Made by a program: the position numbers and the translations under genes | Assembly (NCBI GenBank): GCA_964542645.1 | Contig: CAZIUG010000015.1 | Span: 1-64,000, forward strand | DNA from: Moanibacter sp964542645 | Lineage (GTDB): Bacteria; Verrucomicrobiota; Verrucomicrobiia; Opitutales; UBA2987 | Length of the DNA: 64,000 nucleotides | Direction: 5' to 3' | Part shown: positions 45,982 to 53,412 of the stretch, one piece after another | How the letters are laid out: each line of letters begins with the position of its first letter | Numbering within the stretch: position 1 is the first letter of the stretch | The notes under the pieces: generated by a model | The model's database searches: none | Told to the model about the DNA's origin: nothing | The model's input: the letters and a program-made list of their open reading frames with translations, nothing else

Positions 45982-46389
45982 ATGCCTCCAACAACCGACC
46001 GAACAAATTTTCAGCTCCCAATTTTTGTTGTCCACACTGTAACCGGGGAATCAGTTATCTCATATGGACGAATATCATACCGACACCTCCTTGATGGAAT
46101 TTTCTTTCAAGAAGTCCGAATTTTAAAAGGAAACCTTCATAAACCCCCCCACAACGCTGTTCCGGACAAACTCGGACCACTGACACATATCCACACCGTT
46201 CTGTCTGGTGGATTCACGATTTACTGTGGGCCAGATGATTACTCTCACCACTTTGGACTTAACGATGTTGTGGCTTTCATAAACTTCAACGGCAGAGGAC
46301 ACTCCTCTAAAGTCGATGGAGCCGGCTGTATTAGACTGTTCCAGACCCGACGAGGACTGATTAATCTCGAGCAGCTAGAGAAAACGTAA
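45982..46389 (+). CDS. Small protein of unknown function, possibly cupin-like
   Basis: A 135-residue soluble protein. The middle segment LTHIHTVLSGGFTIYCGPDDYSHHFGLNDVVAF has His residues, Gly turns and strand spacing that recall a cupin barrel (H-x-H early, G in turns), but the match is not strong enough to name. No Shine-Dalgarno sequence precedes the ATG at 45982, and upstream bases are AT-rich. It is convergent with a D-2-hydroxyacid dehydrogenase gene. Metal binding by the His cluster would be the first thing to suspect. Confidence 0.5.
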   Translation: MPPTTDRTNFQLPIFVVHTVTGESVISYGRISYRHLLDGIFFQEVRILKGNLHKPPHNAVPDKLGPLTHIHTVLSGGFTIYCGPDDYSHHFGLNDVVAFINFNGRGHSSKVDGAGCIRLFQTRRGLINLEQLEKT

Positions 46390-46448
46390 GCGATACCGGT
46401 CATCCTTAAGATCGGTAAACACTTTAAGGCAACCAATGGAAGGCTTAT

Positions 46449-47447
46449 CTACCACTTCCAATTCCCTCCAAGCTCACTGTTAACCACTGCTTTCCCCGGC
46501 CACTCTCCACGAGATAAGCTGATGATACATTGCGCAGCTTCGTTTCCCATGTTTTCGACAGCCAACTTGTCACTTCCCGCGTGGTGGGGACTTAGGACAA
46601 CATTATCAAGTTCAAAGATGGGATTATTACGATTAGCCGGTTCTATTTCCAGAACATCCAGGCCGGCCCCTGCGATTTTTTCCAATCGTAAGGCCTCTAT
46701 GAGATCTTCTTCAACCACCAGACCACCTCGTGCCGTATTGATTAAGAATGCTCCTGGTTTCATCATCTCCAGAGAACGTCGATTGATCAACCCGTGGGTC
46801 TCTTCCGACAAAGGACAGTGTAACGTAATAAAATCAGACTGCACCAAAAGCTCGTCCATCTCCACCAATTCGATCCCATGTTCGGCTATAAATTCCTTGT
46901 CGGGAAATTTCTCGTTTGCAATCACCCGTAAATCTAAACCAAGAGCGCGAACTGCGACATCTCTCCCAATCCGACCTAACCCGACAATTCCTAAAGTACT
47001 CCCCCTAAGCGGGACCATTGAAACGGCAGCCCACTCTCCTTGTCTCACTGATTTATCCGACCAGATAATCTTTCTTGCTACCGCGAAAATCAATGCAATC
47101 GCATGTTCAGCCACGGCCGCATGATTCGCAGTAGGGGTTACCGTCACTACAATATTGCATCCCGTAGCAGCCTGAATATCTACCTTGTCAAAACCTACTC
47201 CTGATCGTGCAATCACCCGCAACCCGTCGAGTGATTCAATCAGTTCTCGAGGATAGCTATCTCCCCAGGCGATGACCGCGGAGACGCCTTCCAATTCAGA
47301 AATTGCTTCTTCTACGCTGCATATTCCATTTGAGAAATCCGGATTCGAAGAAAACCTTACCTTGAATCCTGCCTCCTCGAGAAGTTTTACAAACGGGGCA
47401 TCATAATTATGACGCCTCCCTACCGTACTCGCTAGTATTGTGTCCAT
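46449..47447 (-). CDS. D-2-hydroxyacid dehydrogenase, phosphoglycerate-dehydrogenase-like
   Basis: A 332-residue NAD-dependent dehydrogenase. The NAD motif is GIVGLGRIGRDVA, the catalytic Arg lies in NTARGGLV, Glu in LDVLEIEPA and His in LSPHHAGSD. The N-terminal part with ARSGVGFDKVDI is like the SerA/GyaR group, but the protein lacks the C-terminal ACT domain of many SerA proteins, so serine synthesis is only one option; hydroxypyruvate or glyoxylate reduction is another. It lies 189 bases downstream of a FadR-type regulator gene on the same strand, possibly under its control. Confidence 0.86.
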   Translation of the reverse strand: MDTILASTVGRRHNYDAPFVKLLEEAGFKVRFSSNPDFSNGICSVEEAISELEGVSAVIAWGDSYPRELIESLDGLRVIARSGVGFDKVDIQAATGCNIVVTVTPTANHAAVAEHAIALIFAVARKIIWSDKSVRQGEWAAVSMVPLRGSTLGIVGLGRIGRDVAVRALGLDLRVIANEKFPDKEFIAEHGIELVEMDELLVQSDFITLHCPLSEETHGLINRRSLEMMKPGAFLINTARGGLVVEEDLIEALRLEKIAGAGLDVLEIEPANRNNPIFELDNVVLSPHHAGSDKLAVENMGNEAAQCIISLSRGEWPGKAVVNSELGGNWKW

Positions 47448-47636
47448 AAGTTGTTCAAAATCAAAAAACTAAATCTATTACCTACTCATCTCATTGTCAC
47501 GTCTCTTTATCCCTTCGATCAAGACCAAGAAAACTAAGGAATTTCAATACAAAGGAGTGATCCCCTTAAGGTGGCAACAGGAACTCTCACCCTTAACAAC
47601 CAATCGTGATAGAATTTACGCCCCAACAAGCTTGTG

Positions 47637-48392
47637 CTAAAGATGCTTCCTTACATCTACGCTGCTCGAGATAATATGCTGACTCATAGCTTCCCGTGCT
47701 TCCTCGGGAGTTCCACTCTTAAGGGCATCGAGAATTCTTCGATGTTGCAGGAGAGTCAACTGCACTCGTTTCTGAACCTCTGCGGCTGAAGGATCCGCAA
47801 GCACACTCTTAATCCACTGTTTTAAATAGCCACGCGTCATTCGCGAAAGAGTCCCAATGATCGAATTCTGAGTGGCCCGAGCAATCAGCATGTGATACTG
47901 AAGATCGTACTCCAAGAAACTTTCCAGCTGTCCAGTTGAATTCTCCATTCCTTCAAAGGCTACCTCAATATCTTCTAGGTCCACAGGCCTTGCTCGCTCA
48001 GCAGACAAAAATGCTGCCTGGGTCTCTAACATTAGTCGGGTTTCTTCGAGGTCCTGGACCGTCTTCCGATCAAACAGGAATCCCCATTGGAGGGTCCTAT
48101 CGAGATAGTTTCTATTACTGCATACAAATGTTCCCTTCCCAACCTGACCATCAAGAACGCCCATCATGGTAAGAGATCTTAGAGCTTCTCGCAAAGAAGT
48201 TCTCCCAACACCAAACCGCTTACAGAGCTCTCTCTCAGCCGGCAATCTCTCACCCGACTTAAGAACCTCTCGCGAGATTAGATCAACGATTTGCTCCACA
48301 ATTTCCCCGCTTAGTGAAGATCTGGAAACCGGTTGGAGATCGTGCAACACCCGAGATCCCGTTACTTGGACTGCCGACTCTTGTGTTTCCAT
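47637..48392 (-). CDS. GntR-family regulator, FadR/FCD type
   Basis: Dimeric DNA-binding regulator that responds to a small ligand, often a carboxylic acid. It has an N-terminal winged helix (SGEIVEQIVDLI... RLPAERELCKRFGVGRTSLREALRSL) and a C-terminal all-helical FCD domain (about residues 105-235), with likely metal/ligand His residues in YDLQYHMLIARAT and LLQHRRILDAL. I chose the ATG at 48390-48392; an in-frame TTG adds 13 residues. The gene is divergent from the methyl-transfer cluster, and a FadR-like palindrome lies in the shared region. Confidence 0.87.
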   Translation of the reverse strand: METQESAVQVTGSRVLHDLQPVSRSSLSGEIVEQIVDLISREVLKSGERLPAERELCKRFGVGRTSLREALRSLTMMGVLDGQVGKGTFVCSNRNYLDRTLQWGFLFDRKTVQDLEETRLMLETQAAFLSAERARPVDLEDIEVAFEGMENSTGQLESFLEYDLQYHMLIARATQNSIIGTLSRMTRGYLKQWIKSVLADPSAAEVQKRVQLTLLQHRRILDALKSGTPEEAREAMSQHIISSSVDVRKHL

Positions 48393-48480
48393 CCTATAAT
48401 TTTGTGATGCAAATTGGCCGACTGGCTTCAATATTTCACTTTACTTCCTCTCAAGCTACATCTACCAATCCTAACTGCCG

Positions 48481-48493
48481 ATGGTCTGACCAT
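48481..48493. promoter_or_regulatory. Candidate GntR/FadR operator
   Basis: ATGGTCTGACCAT is a perfect dyad around a central base. Its core TGGTCNGACCA is the classic operator of FadR-subfamily GntR regulators (known of the family). It sits between the divergent GntR gene and the first gene of the corrinoid cluster, 62 bases before the latter, so it could control both. Confidence 0.55.
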
Positions 48494-48555
48494 TAGCCCA
48501 TTCTCCGTAATTGCCGGCTAAGAGACCTGAAGACAAGCAAAAAGGGAAACTGAAA

Positions 48556-49191
48556 ATGTCACGGATACTAGATATTGGAGAGAGAGTTGAATTGGTTCCG
48601 ATGGATATGCATTTCCACGATATTTCCCTAGCATTCTATCAGAAAGAAAAACGAAAAGGGACACGATATCTTATTCACAGCTACAGTAGGATGGAAGGAA
48701 TCAATGATAGAATAACATTTGTCCGTGATTCCGCAAAGATCTTAGGAGGGTTGGAATCTAGAGAAGACGGATCGCTGTATTTCTCATGCGAATCTGAACA
48801 TCTAGCAGGAGCAAAAAGAATCTTTCTTGAAGCCTGCAAAATCGCCACCGGAGATAAAGTTCACATGCTTCCTCTTGAAATAGATGATAAGAAAGCTGGA
48901 TGCCGAATATTAATATCGAGTCTGGGAAATGGCGGCTATGAGGTTACTGCGGAAAAGAACAGTGAAAAAGTAAACCGGAGAGTTGACTTAATTGCTCGAG
49001 GCCTAAGCAGATTAGGAGAAATGGAGCTGGATCCTTCTGTCCTTGGAAAAGTAGCCTTCCCCTGCGGCCATGCTCATGATGCCCTGATTGGTTTGTTGTT
49101 GAAAAGAGCTCCCAATGTCCGAGCTGTCTTACGTGAACAGGAAGCAGCTCTGACCCGTGGGGTTCTAGCAGCTCCGAGCCAGCAAAAGTAG
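48556..49191 (+). CDS. Uncharacterised protein heading the corrinoid methyl-transfer cluster
   Basis: A 211-residue soluble protein with no signal peptide or membrane segment and no motif I recognise. Two halves of mixed alpha/beta character can be seen: MSRILDIGERVELVPMDMHFHD with His residues, and a C-terminal KVAFPCGHAHDALIGLLLKRAPNV with a CGHAH segment that could bind metal. AAGGGA about 9 bases before the ATG at 48556 supports that start over an in-frame upstream start. It is divergent from the GntR gene across the candidate operator and precedes the methyltransferase gene by about 190 bases, so a role in the cluster is likely but unknown. Confidence 0.6.
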   Translation: MSRILDIGERVELVPMDMHFHDISLAFYQKEKRKGTRYLIHSYSRMEGINDRITFVRDSAKILGGLESREDGSLYFSCESEHLAGAKRIFLEACKIATGDKVHMLPLEIDDKKAGCRILISSLGNGGYEVTAEKNSEKVNRRVDLIARGLSRLGEMELDPSVLGKVAFPCGHAHDALIGLLLKRAPNVRAVLREQEAALTRGVLAAPSQQK

Positions 49192-49384
49192 AAATTAATA
49201 CGGTCAATACAAGCTAATCGATAACCGAATGGATGAACAATTAATAAAGACTAATCGACAAAATTTCGAATTAATAAGTCAGTGTTTAATTGCCTGGTTT
49301 AATAAAGAGCTTCGTAGATTCTTGGCCTTGTTCGCCCATGCTGAAGGTTAAAACCCCTTAAATTAAATTATCAGATTGGTACAA

Positions 49385-50434
49385 ATGACGACCAAATCCG
49401 AAAATGTTCTCCCCATGACAAGTCGCGAGCGCGTTCTAGCCGCACTCCAGCGAAAACCTGTAGATCGTACACCATGTTGCAACCCAACCTCCTTGGCCAC
49501 TGTTGAGTTAATGGATTTAGTCGATGCGCCTTTCCCTCAAGCCAACAGGGAACCCGAAATGATGGCTCGGTTGGCAGAAACTGGACATACTGAGTTGGGT
49601 TTCGATACGATAATGCCTGTCTTCTCGATAATCCAGGAATCTTCAGCCCTTGGCTGTAAGATTCAATGGGAACAAAAGGACAATTGGCCTACTGTTCGGA
49701 TGCGGGAGCCCATCTATTTGGAACCTGAAGACATCAAAATTCCTTCAGATTTCCTCACTCATCAGGACACTCGGTGCGTTCTAGAAACTATTCGAATTCT
49801 CCGTCGTAGGTTTGGTAATGAAGTTGCTATAATCGGCAAGACTATGGGGCCTTGGTCGCTTGCTTACCATTGCTTTGGAGTGGAACCTTTCCTGCTTCTC
49901 TCCCTCGACGATCCGGGCAGGACCATGCTATGTCTAGACAAATTAAAAAAGGCGACAATCGAGTTTGGTGTGGCTCAGATTGAAGCTGGTGCCGATGCCC
50001 TTACCTTGCCAGATCATGCTACAGGGGATTTGGTCAGTGGCGAATATTACGAACGCTTTCTTAAGGACTTGCACACCGAATTCGTTGAACGAATTCCGAT
50101 CCCTCTTATCCTGCATATTTGCGGCCGAACCGTCGATCGAATGGGCTTCATCGCTCAGACTGGTATGGCTGCCTTTCATTACGATTCAAAGAACAAACCA
50201 AAAGAATCAATGGATGCAGTTAAAGACGGGATTGCCTTGGTAGGAAATATCAATAATCCTGAGACCCTATTTTCAAAAGGCACCGAGGAAGTAAGAGAGG
50301 AAGTCACCCAAAACCTTGAAGCTGGAGTTCAACTGATAGGTCCTGAGTGTGCCATACCTCTACAGACCTCAATTGAAAACCTGAAAGAAATACCAATAAC
50401 AGTAAAGAACTGGCACGAACACCATGCTGCCTAG
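49385..50434 (+). CDS. UroD/MtaA/CmuA-family cobalamin methyltransferase
   Basis: A 349-residue TIM-barrel protein of the uroporphyrinogen-decarboxylase superfamily, but of the corrinoid methyltransferase branch: it has the zinc-binding H-x-C motif LILHICGRT and a downstream Cys in IGPECAIPLQ, the three ligands that activate a thiol or methyl acceptor in MtaA and CmuA. It begins TSRERVLAALQRKPVDRTP, typical of the family. The next gene encodes its probable corrinoid partner. The substrate-facing or acceptor role (methyl group in or out) cannot be read. An ATG at 49385 is used; a TTG 3 codons upstream is possible. Confidence 0.85.
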   Translation: MTTKSENVLPMTSRERVLAALQRKPVDRTPCCNPTSLATVELMDLVDAPFPQANREPEMMARLAETGHTELGFDTIMPVFSIIQESSALGCKIQWEQKDNWPTVRMREPIYLEPEDIKIPSDFLTHQDTRCVLETIRILRRRFGNEVAIIGKTMGPWSLAYHCFGVEPFLLLSLDDPGRTMLCLDKLKKATIEFGVAQIEAGADALTLPDHATGDLVSGEYYERFLKDLHTEFVERIPIPLILHICGRTVDRMGFIAQTGMAAFHYDSKNKPKESMDAVKDGIALVGNINNPETLFSKGTEEVREEVTQNLEAGVQLIGPECAIPLQTSIENLKEIPITVKNWHEHHAA

Positions 50435-50458
50435 TAATCTAAAATTCTAAATACTATC

Positions 50459-51223
50459 ATGCCAGAAATCTCGGACATCGAAAACGAATTTATTCGTGAC
50501 GAAATTGAAGAATTCATCGAGCGGCCGAATGAAATTGAGAGGACTGTCAGTACTTTTGCTAAAGCGCGGCCCGAAATGCAAACCATAGCAGCTGCTCTTA
50601 TCGACGGAGACAACCATACGGTTGACCAGTTGACTCGCAAAGCTCTAGACTCAGGAATCGAGGCTCTTGAAGTGATGGACTACGGCCTCATCTCCGGAAT
50701 GGGAATTGTTGGAATAAAATTTAGAGAAAATTTCATCTTTGTCCCTGAAGTACTGGCCTGCGCACGTGCAATGAAAGCTGGAATGACTCACATCGAACCC
50801 ATACTTTCAGCATCAGGAATCGAGCCAGTTGGGACTGTCGTTATGGGTACAGTGAAAGGCGATCTCCACGATATCGGGAAAAATCTTTGCATTATGATGT
50901 TGCGAGGGGCTGGATTCGTTGTCCACGATCTAGGTGTAGATACTTCGTTTGATGAGTTCATGGAAGCCGTAGAAGAAAACGAAGCACGGCTTATGGGAAT
51001 GTCAGCTCTTCTCACAACCACTATGCCCTATATGGGGACTACCATCGAAGCATTTATCGACGAAGACATCCGTGACGACGTCAAGATAATGGTCGGAGGA
51101 GCCCCAGTAACCCAGGAATTTGCAGATGACATGGGAGCAGATGGTTATGGGAAGGATGCACTAGCCTGTGTAGAGCTAGCAAAATCCCTGCTTGAAGAGG
51201 CCGCAAGAGATACCGGCTTGTAA
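50459..51223 (+). CDS. Corrinoid (B12-binding) methyl-carrier protein
   Basis: A 254-residue carrier that shuttles methyl groups on a cobamide, as MtaC, MtbC and MtmC do. After an acidic N-terminal lead of about 35 residues comes the four-helix cap (40-115), then the Rossmann B12 domain with the base-off motif GDLHDIGKN, where His137 would be the lower cobalt ligand, and GGAPVTQEFADDMGADGYGKDA for the nucleotide tail. The gene follows the UroD-family methyltransferase gene by 24 bases, and its stop overlaps the next ATG by one base (TAATG). Confidence 0.92.
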   Translation: MPEISDIENEFIRDEIEEFIERPNEIERTVSTFAKARPEMQTIAAALIDGDNHTVDQLTRKALDSGIEALEVMDYGLISGMGIVGIKFRENFIFVPEVLACARAMKAGMTHIEPILSASGIEPVGTVVMGTVKGDLHDIGKNLCIMMLRGAGFVVHDLGVDTSFDEFMEAVEENEARLMGMSALLTTTMPYMGTTIEAFIDEDIRDDVKIMVGGAPVTQEFADDMGADGYGKDALACVELAKSLLEEAARDTGL

Positions 51224-51501
51224 TGCAGAAGATTGATCCAGAAGAATACAAGAAACGACTAGATAAAATCACTGATCTATTTTCTGGTTTTGTCGTTCAT
51301 GCCCGAAAGCAATCCATGAGTCGATGCCCCTATCGTAACCGCTTAGATGAATGTATCGCTAAGTTCGATTGCAGAAATCAAATTCCAACCATCAGCCAGC
51401 CTGCTCTCCCCAAATGCAGTGGCCTAATTGATTACTGTAACGCATGGAAGAAGGATACCGAAAAAGCAGATGGACCCGATTTGGGATCCTGCAATCCATA
51501 G
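51223..51501 (+). CDS. Small Cys-rich protein of unknown function
   Basis: A 92-residue hydrophilic protein with six Cys in the second two-thirds (SRCPY, DECIAKFDC, PKCSG, DYCNAW, GSCNP). The first 30 residues are a charged helix. The ATG overlaps the corrinoid-protein stop codon by one base, so translation is coupled and the two proteins are probably made in fixed ratio. It could bind a metal or iron-sulphur cluster, for example as an electron donor or chaperone for corrinoid reactivation, but this is a guess. I know no named family. Confidence 0.6.
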   Translation: MQKIDPEEYKKRLDKITDLFSGFVVHARKQSMSRCPYRNRLDECIAKFDCRNQIPTISQPALPKCSGLIDYCNAWKKDTEKADGPDLGSCNP

Positions 51502-51753
51502 GAAAAACAGGCTTCTATAATCTGTTCATCCGAAAACACATTCGATGTTAGTGTAGAACTAATTCCCAAGATTTTCCGCATATGCTGAGCCTGGATCTCG
51601 GAACACGAAAAAATACTTTTAGCTTCTGTTTCATATTTAGTTTTCTTCTGCTCCCTTAATAAATATTCGGTATCGAACTAGTCGAAAGTAGACCAACAGG
51701 TTCTGATGTGATCCCCCTAGGGGCTGCGTAGTAAAAAGGACGACAAACTCTTA

Positions 51754-53412
51754 ATGATGGCAACCATTACTCACGAAGGAGAGTCCCGAAATCTTCACAA
51801 GGGTAGAACTATCTTTGACTATGCCGACGAACTCGCCGTACAAGTTCCAACATCCTGTGGTCGCTCTGGTATCTGCCACGAATGTATCGTCGAAGTCACA
51901 AATGGGATCCAGGCCCTAAACGCGAAAACCGATACGGAGTCGTTTCTTGGGGACGATTTTCGACTGGCCTGTCAGGCTCAAGTCGAGAGAGAGGATATCG
52001 ACATCGGATTCTCAACTCTAAGGCGAACACCCCAAATTCTAACCCAGACTAAAGAGACCGGTACCGACATTGACCCCGTCGTTACTCGCAGGGGTAACTC
52101 TATATTATATGACGGAGAAAAAGTTGATTGCTTCAGAGGTCATATCTATGGAATCGCGATTGACCTGGGAACCACAACTATCGTGATGGATCTGATCGAT
52201 CTAGAAACTGGGGAGACCCTTAGGACTAGTGCATTCGAAAACCCCCAACGTTTCGGAGGAAGTGATGTGATGCACCGTATTTCCTACGATGGAGTGTATC
52301 CTGGAGAACTCAGAAAGGCGGTTGTTAATGCGTTAAATCACGAAATTGAGGCGCTGGGCCACCAACTGGGGTTTGTTCGACAAGAGGTCTATGAAATCGT
52401 TGTAGCTGGCAATTCTACGATGAGGGATATTCTTTTCCGGATGAACGTTCAAAGCATTGGACAGAAACCATACCGTTCTCTCATTGAACAGGAATATCTC
52501 GATGGAAAACGAGGCTCTACTACCCTTTTAGCCAAAGCAAGAAGGTTAGGGATACGTGCAAATCCACACACTCGAGTCTATGGCCTTCCACTGATTGGCA
52601 GTCACGTAGGAGGAGACGTTGCAGCCGACCTTCTTTCTATTGATATCTCTTCCCAAAAGGAAGTAGTCATGCTCGTTGACGTTGGAACTAACACTGAGGT
52701 TGTCGTCGGTCACGCAGGTCGCCTTATGTGCGCATCCTGTCCTGCCGGACCAGCCTTTGAAGGTGGGTTGATAACATACGGCATGCCGGGTTACGAAGGC
52801 GCAATTGAATCAATTTCTATACGAAACGGGCAATTTATACCGAAAATAATAGGGGATATTGAGCCAGCGGGTGTATGTGGTTCAGGGCTAATCGATCTTC
52901 TCGCCGAATTACGCCGTACAGGTCAAATGACGCCGAAGGGAGTTTTCTCAGAAAAGAGGCGTGAACTCTCTTTGGTACCGGAATCGGGAATTACCTTATC
53001 CCGGGAAGATGCTAGCAACTTGGCTCAGGCAAAAGCGGCTAATTTTTGCGGACAGTTTATTGTCATGCGAAACTTTGGAATAGAACCCTTCGACATCCAT
53101 AAGCTCTACCTAGCGGGAGGATTCGCTAATTACGTTGATGTCAGGAACGCCGTTAATATCGGGTTCCTCGCCCCTGTTCCATTCGACCGTATCGAAAAGG
53201 TAGGAAATGCCTCAATAGAAGGATCAAGAAAAGTACTCCTATCTCGTAGAAAACGGGCGCAGATCGAATCACTTGTCGAAAACATTGAGCATATCGAACT
53301 AGAGACCACATCTGATTTTTTTGAGATCTTTGTAGAGGGTTGTCAGTTTAAACCAATGCCTACAGAATTCAACAGACTTGGCTCTCAAGAATCTATTGGC
53401 ATCCATGGCTAA
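51754..53412 (+). CDS. RACo-like corrinoid-protein reactivase (2Fe-2S + ASKHA ATPase)
   Basis: Reduces inactive Co(II) corrinoid proteins to Co(I) with ATP. The N-terminal 2Fe-2S domain has Cys at 35, 41, 44 and 73 in the plant-type spacing C-x5-C-x2-C...C. A DUF4445/ASKHA region follows with phosphate loops GIAIDLGTTTIVMDL and VDVGTNTEVVVGHAGR, CASCPAGPAFEG, and GVCGSGLIDL. The 552 residues are slightly short for the family (commonly above 600). It lies 252 bases after the Cys-rich gene, with AAGGA upstream, and its last bases overlap the next gene. Confidence 0.88.
   Translation: MMATITHEGESRNLHKGRTIFDYADELAVQVPTSCGRSGICHECIVEVTNGIQALNAKTDTESFLGDDFRLACQAQVEREDIDIGFSTLRRTPQILTQTKETGTDIDPVVTRRGNSILYDGEKVDCFRGHIYGIAIDLGTTTIVMDLIDLETGETLRTSAFENPQRFGGSDVMHRISYDGVYPGELRKAVVNALNHEIEALGHQLGFVRQEVYEIVVAGNSTMRDILFRMNVQSIGQKPYRSLIEQEYLDGKRGSTTLLAKARRLGIRANPHTRVYGLPLIGSHVGGDVAADLLSIDISSQKEVVMLVDVGTNTEVVVGHAGRLMCASCPAGPAFEGGLITYGMPGYEGAIESISIRNGQFIPKIIGDIEPAGVCGSGLIDLLAELRRTGQMTPKGVFSEKRRELSLVPESGITLSREDASNLAQAKAANFCGQFIVMRNFGIEPFDIHKLYLAGGFANYVDVRNAVNIGFLAPVPFDRIEKVGNASIEGSRKVLLSRRKRAQIESLVENIEHIELETTSDFFEIFVEGCQFKPMPTEFNRLGSQESIGIHG

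Noticed and set aside
46522..47124. 200-codon open frame antisense to the D-2-hydroxyacid dehydrogenase gene
   Set aside because: Shadow of a well-supported gene, with low-complexity Ser/Pro/Arg composition typical of antisense frames.
49192..49384. Possible cobalamin riboswitch before the methyltransferase and corrinoid genes
   Set aside because: No B12-box (GCCACTG-type) or matching stems can be found; the only similar heptamer in the window is inside argD.
51711..51725. Palindrome CCCCTAGGGG before the RACo-like gene
   Set aside because: It has no loop to fold as a hairpin and no partner site; too short to claim as an operator.
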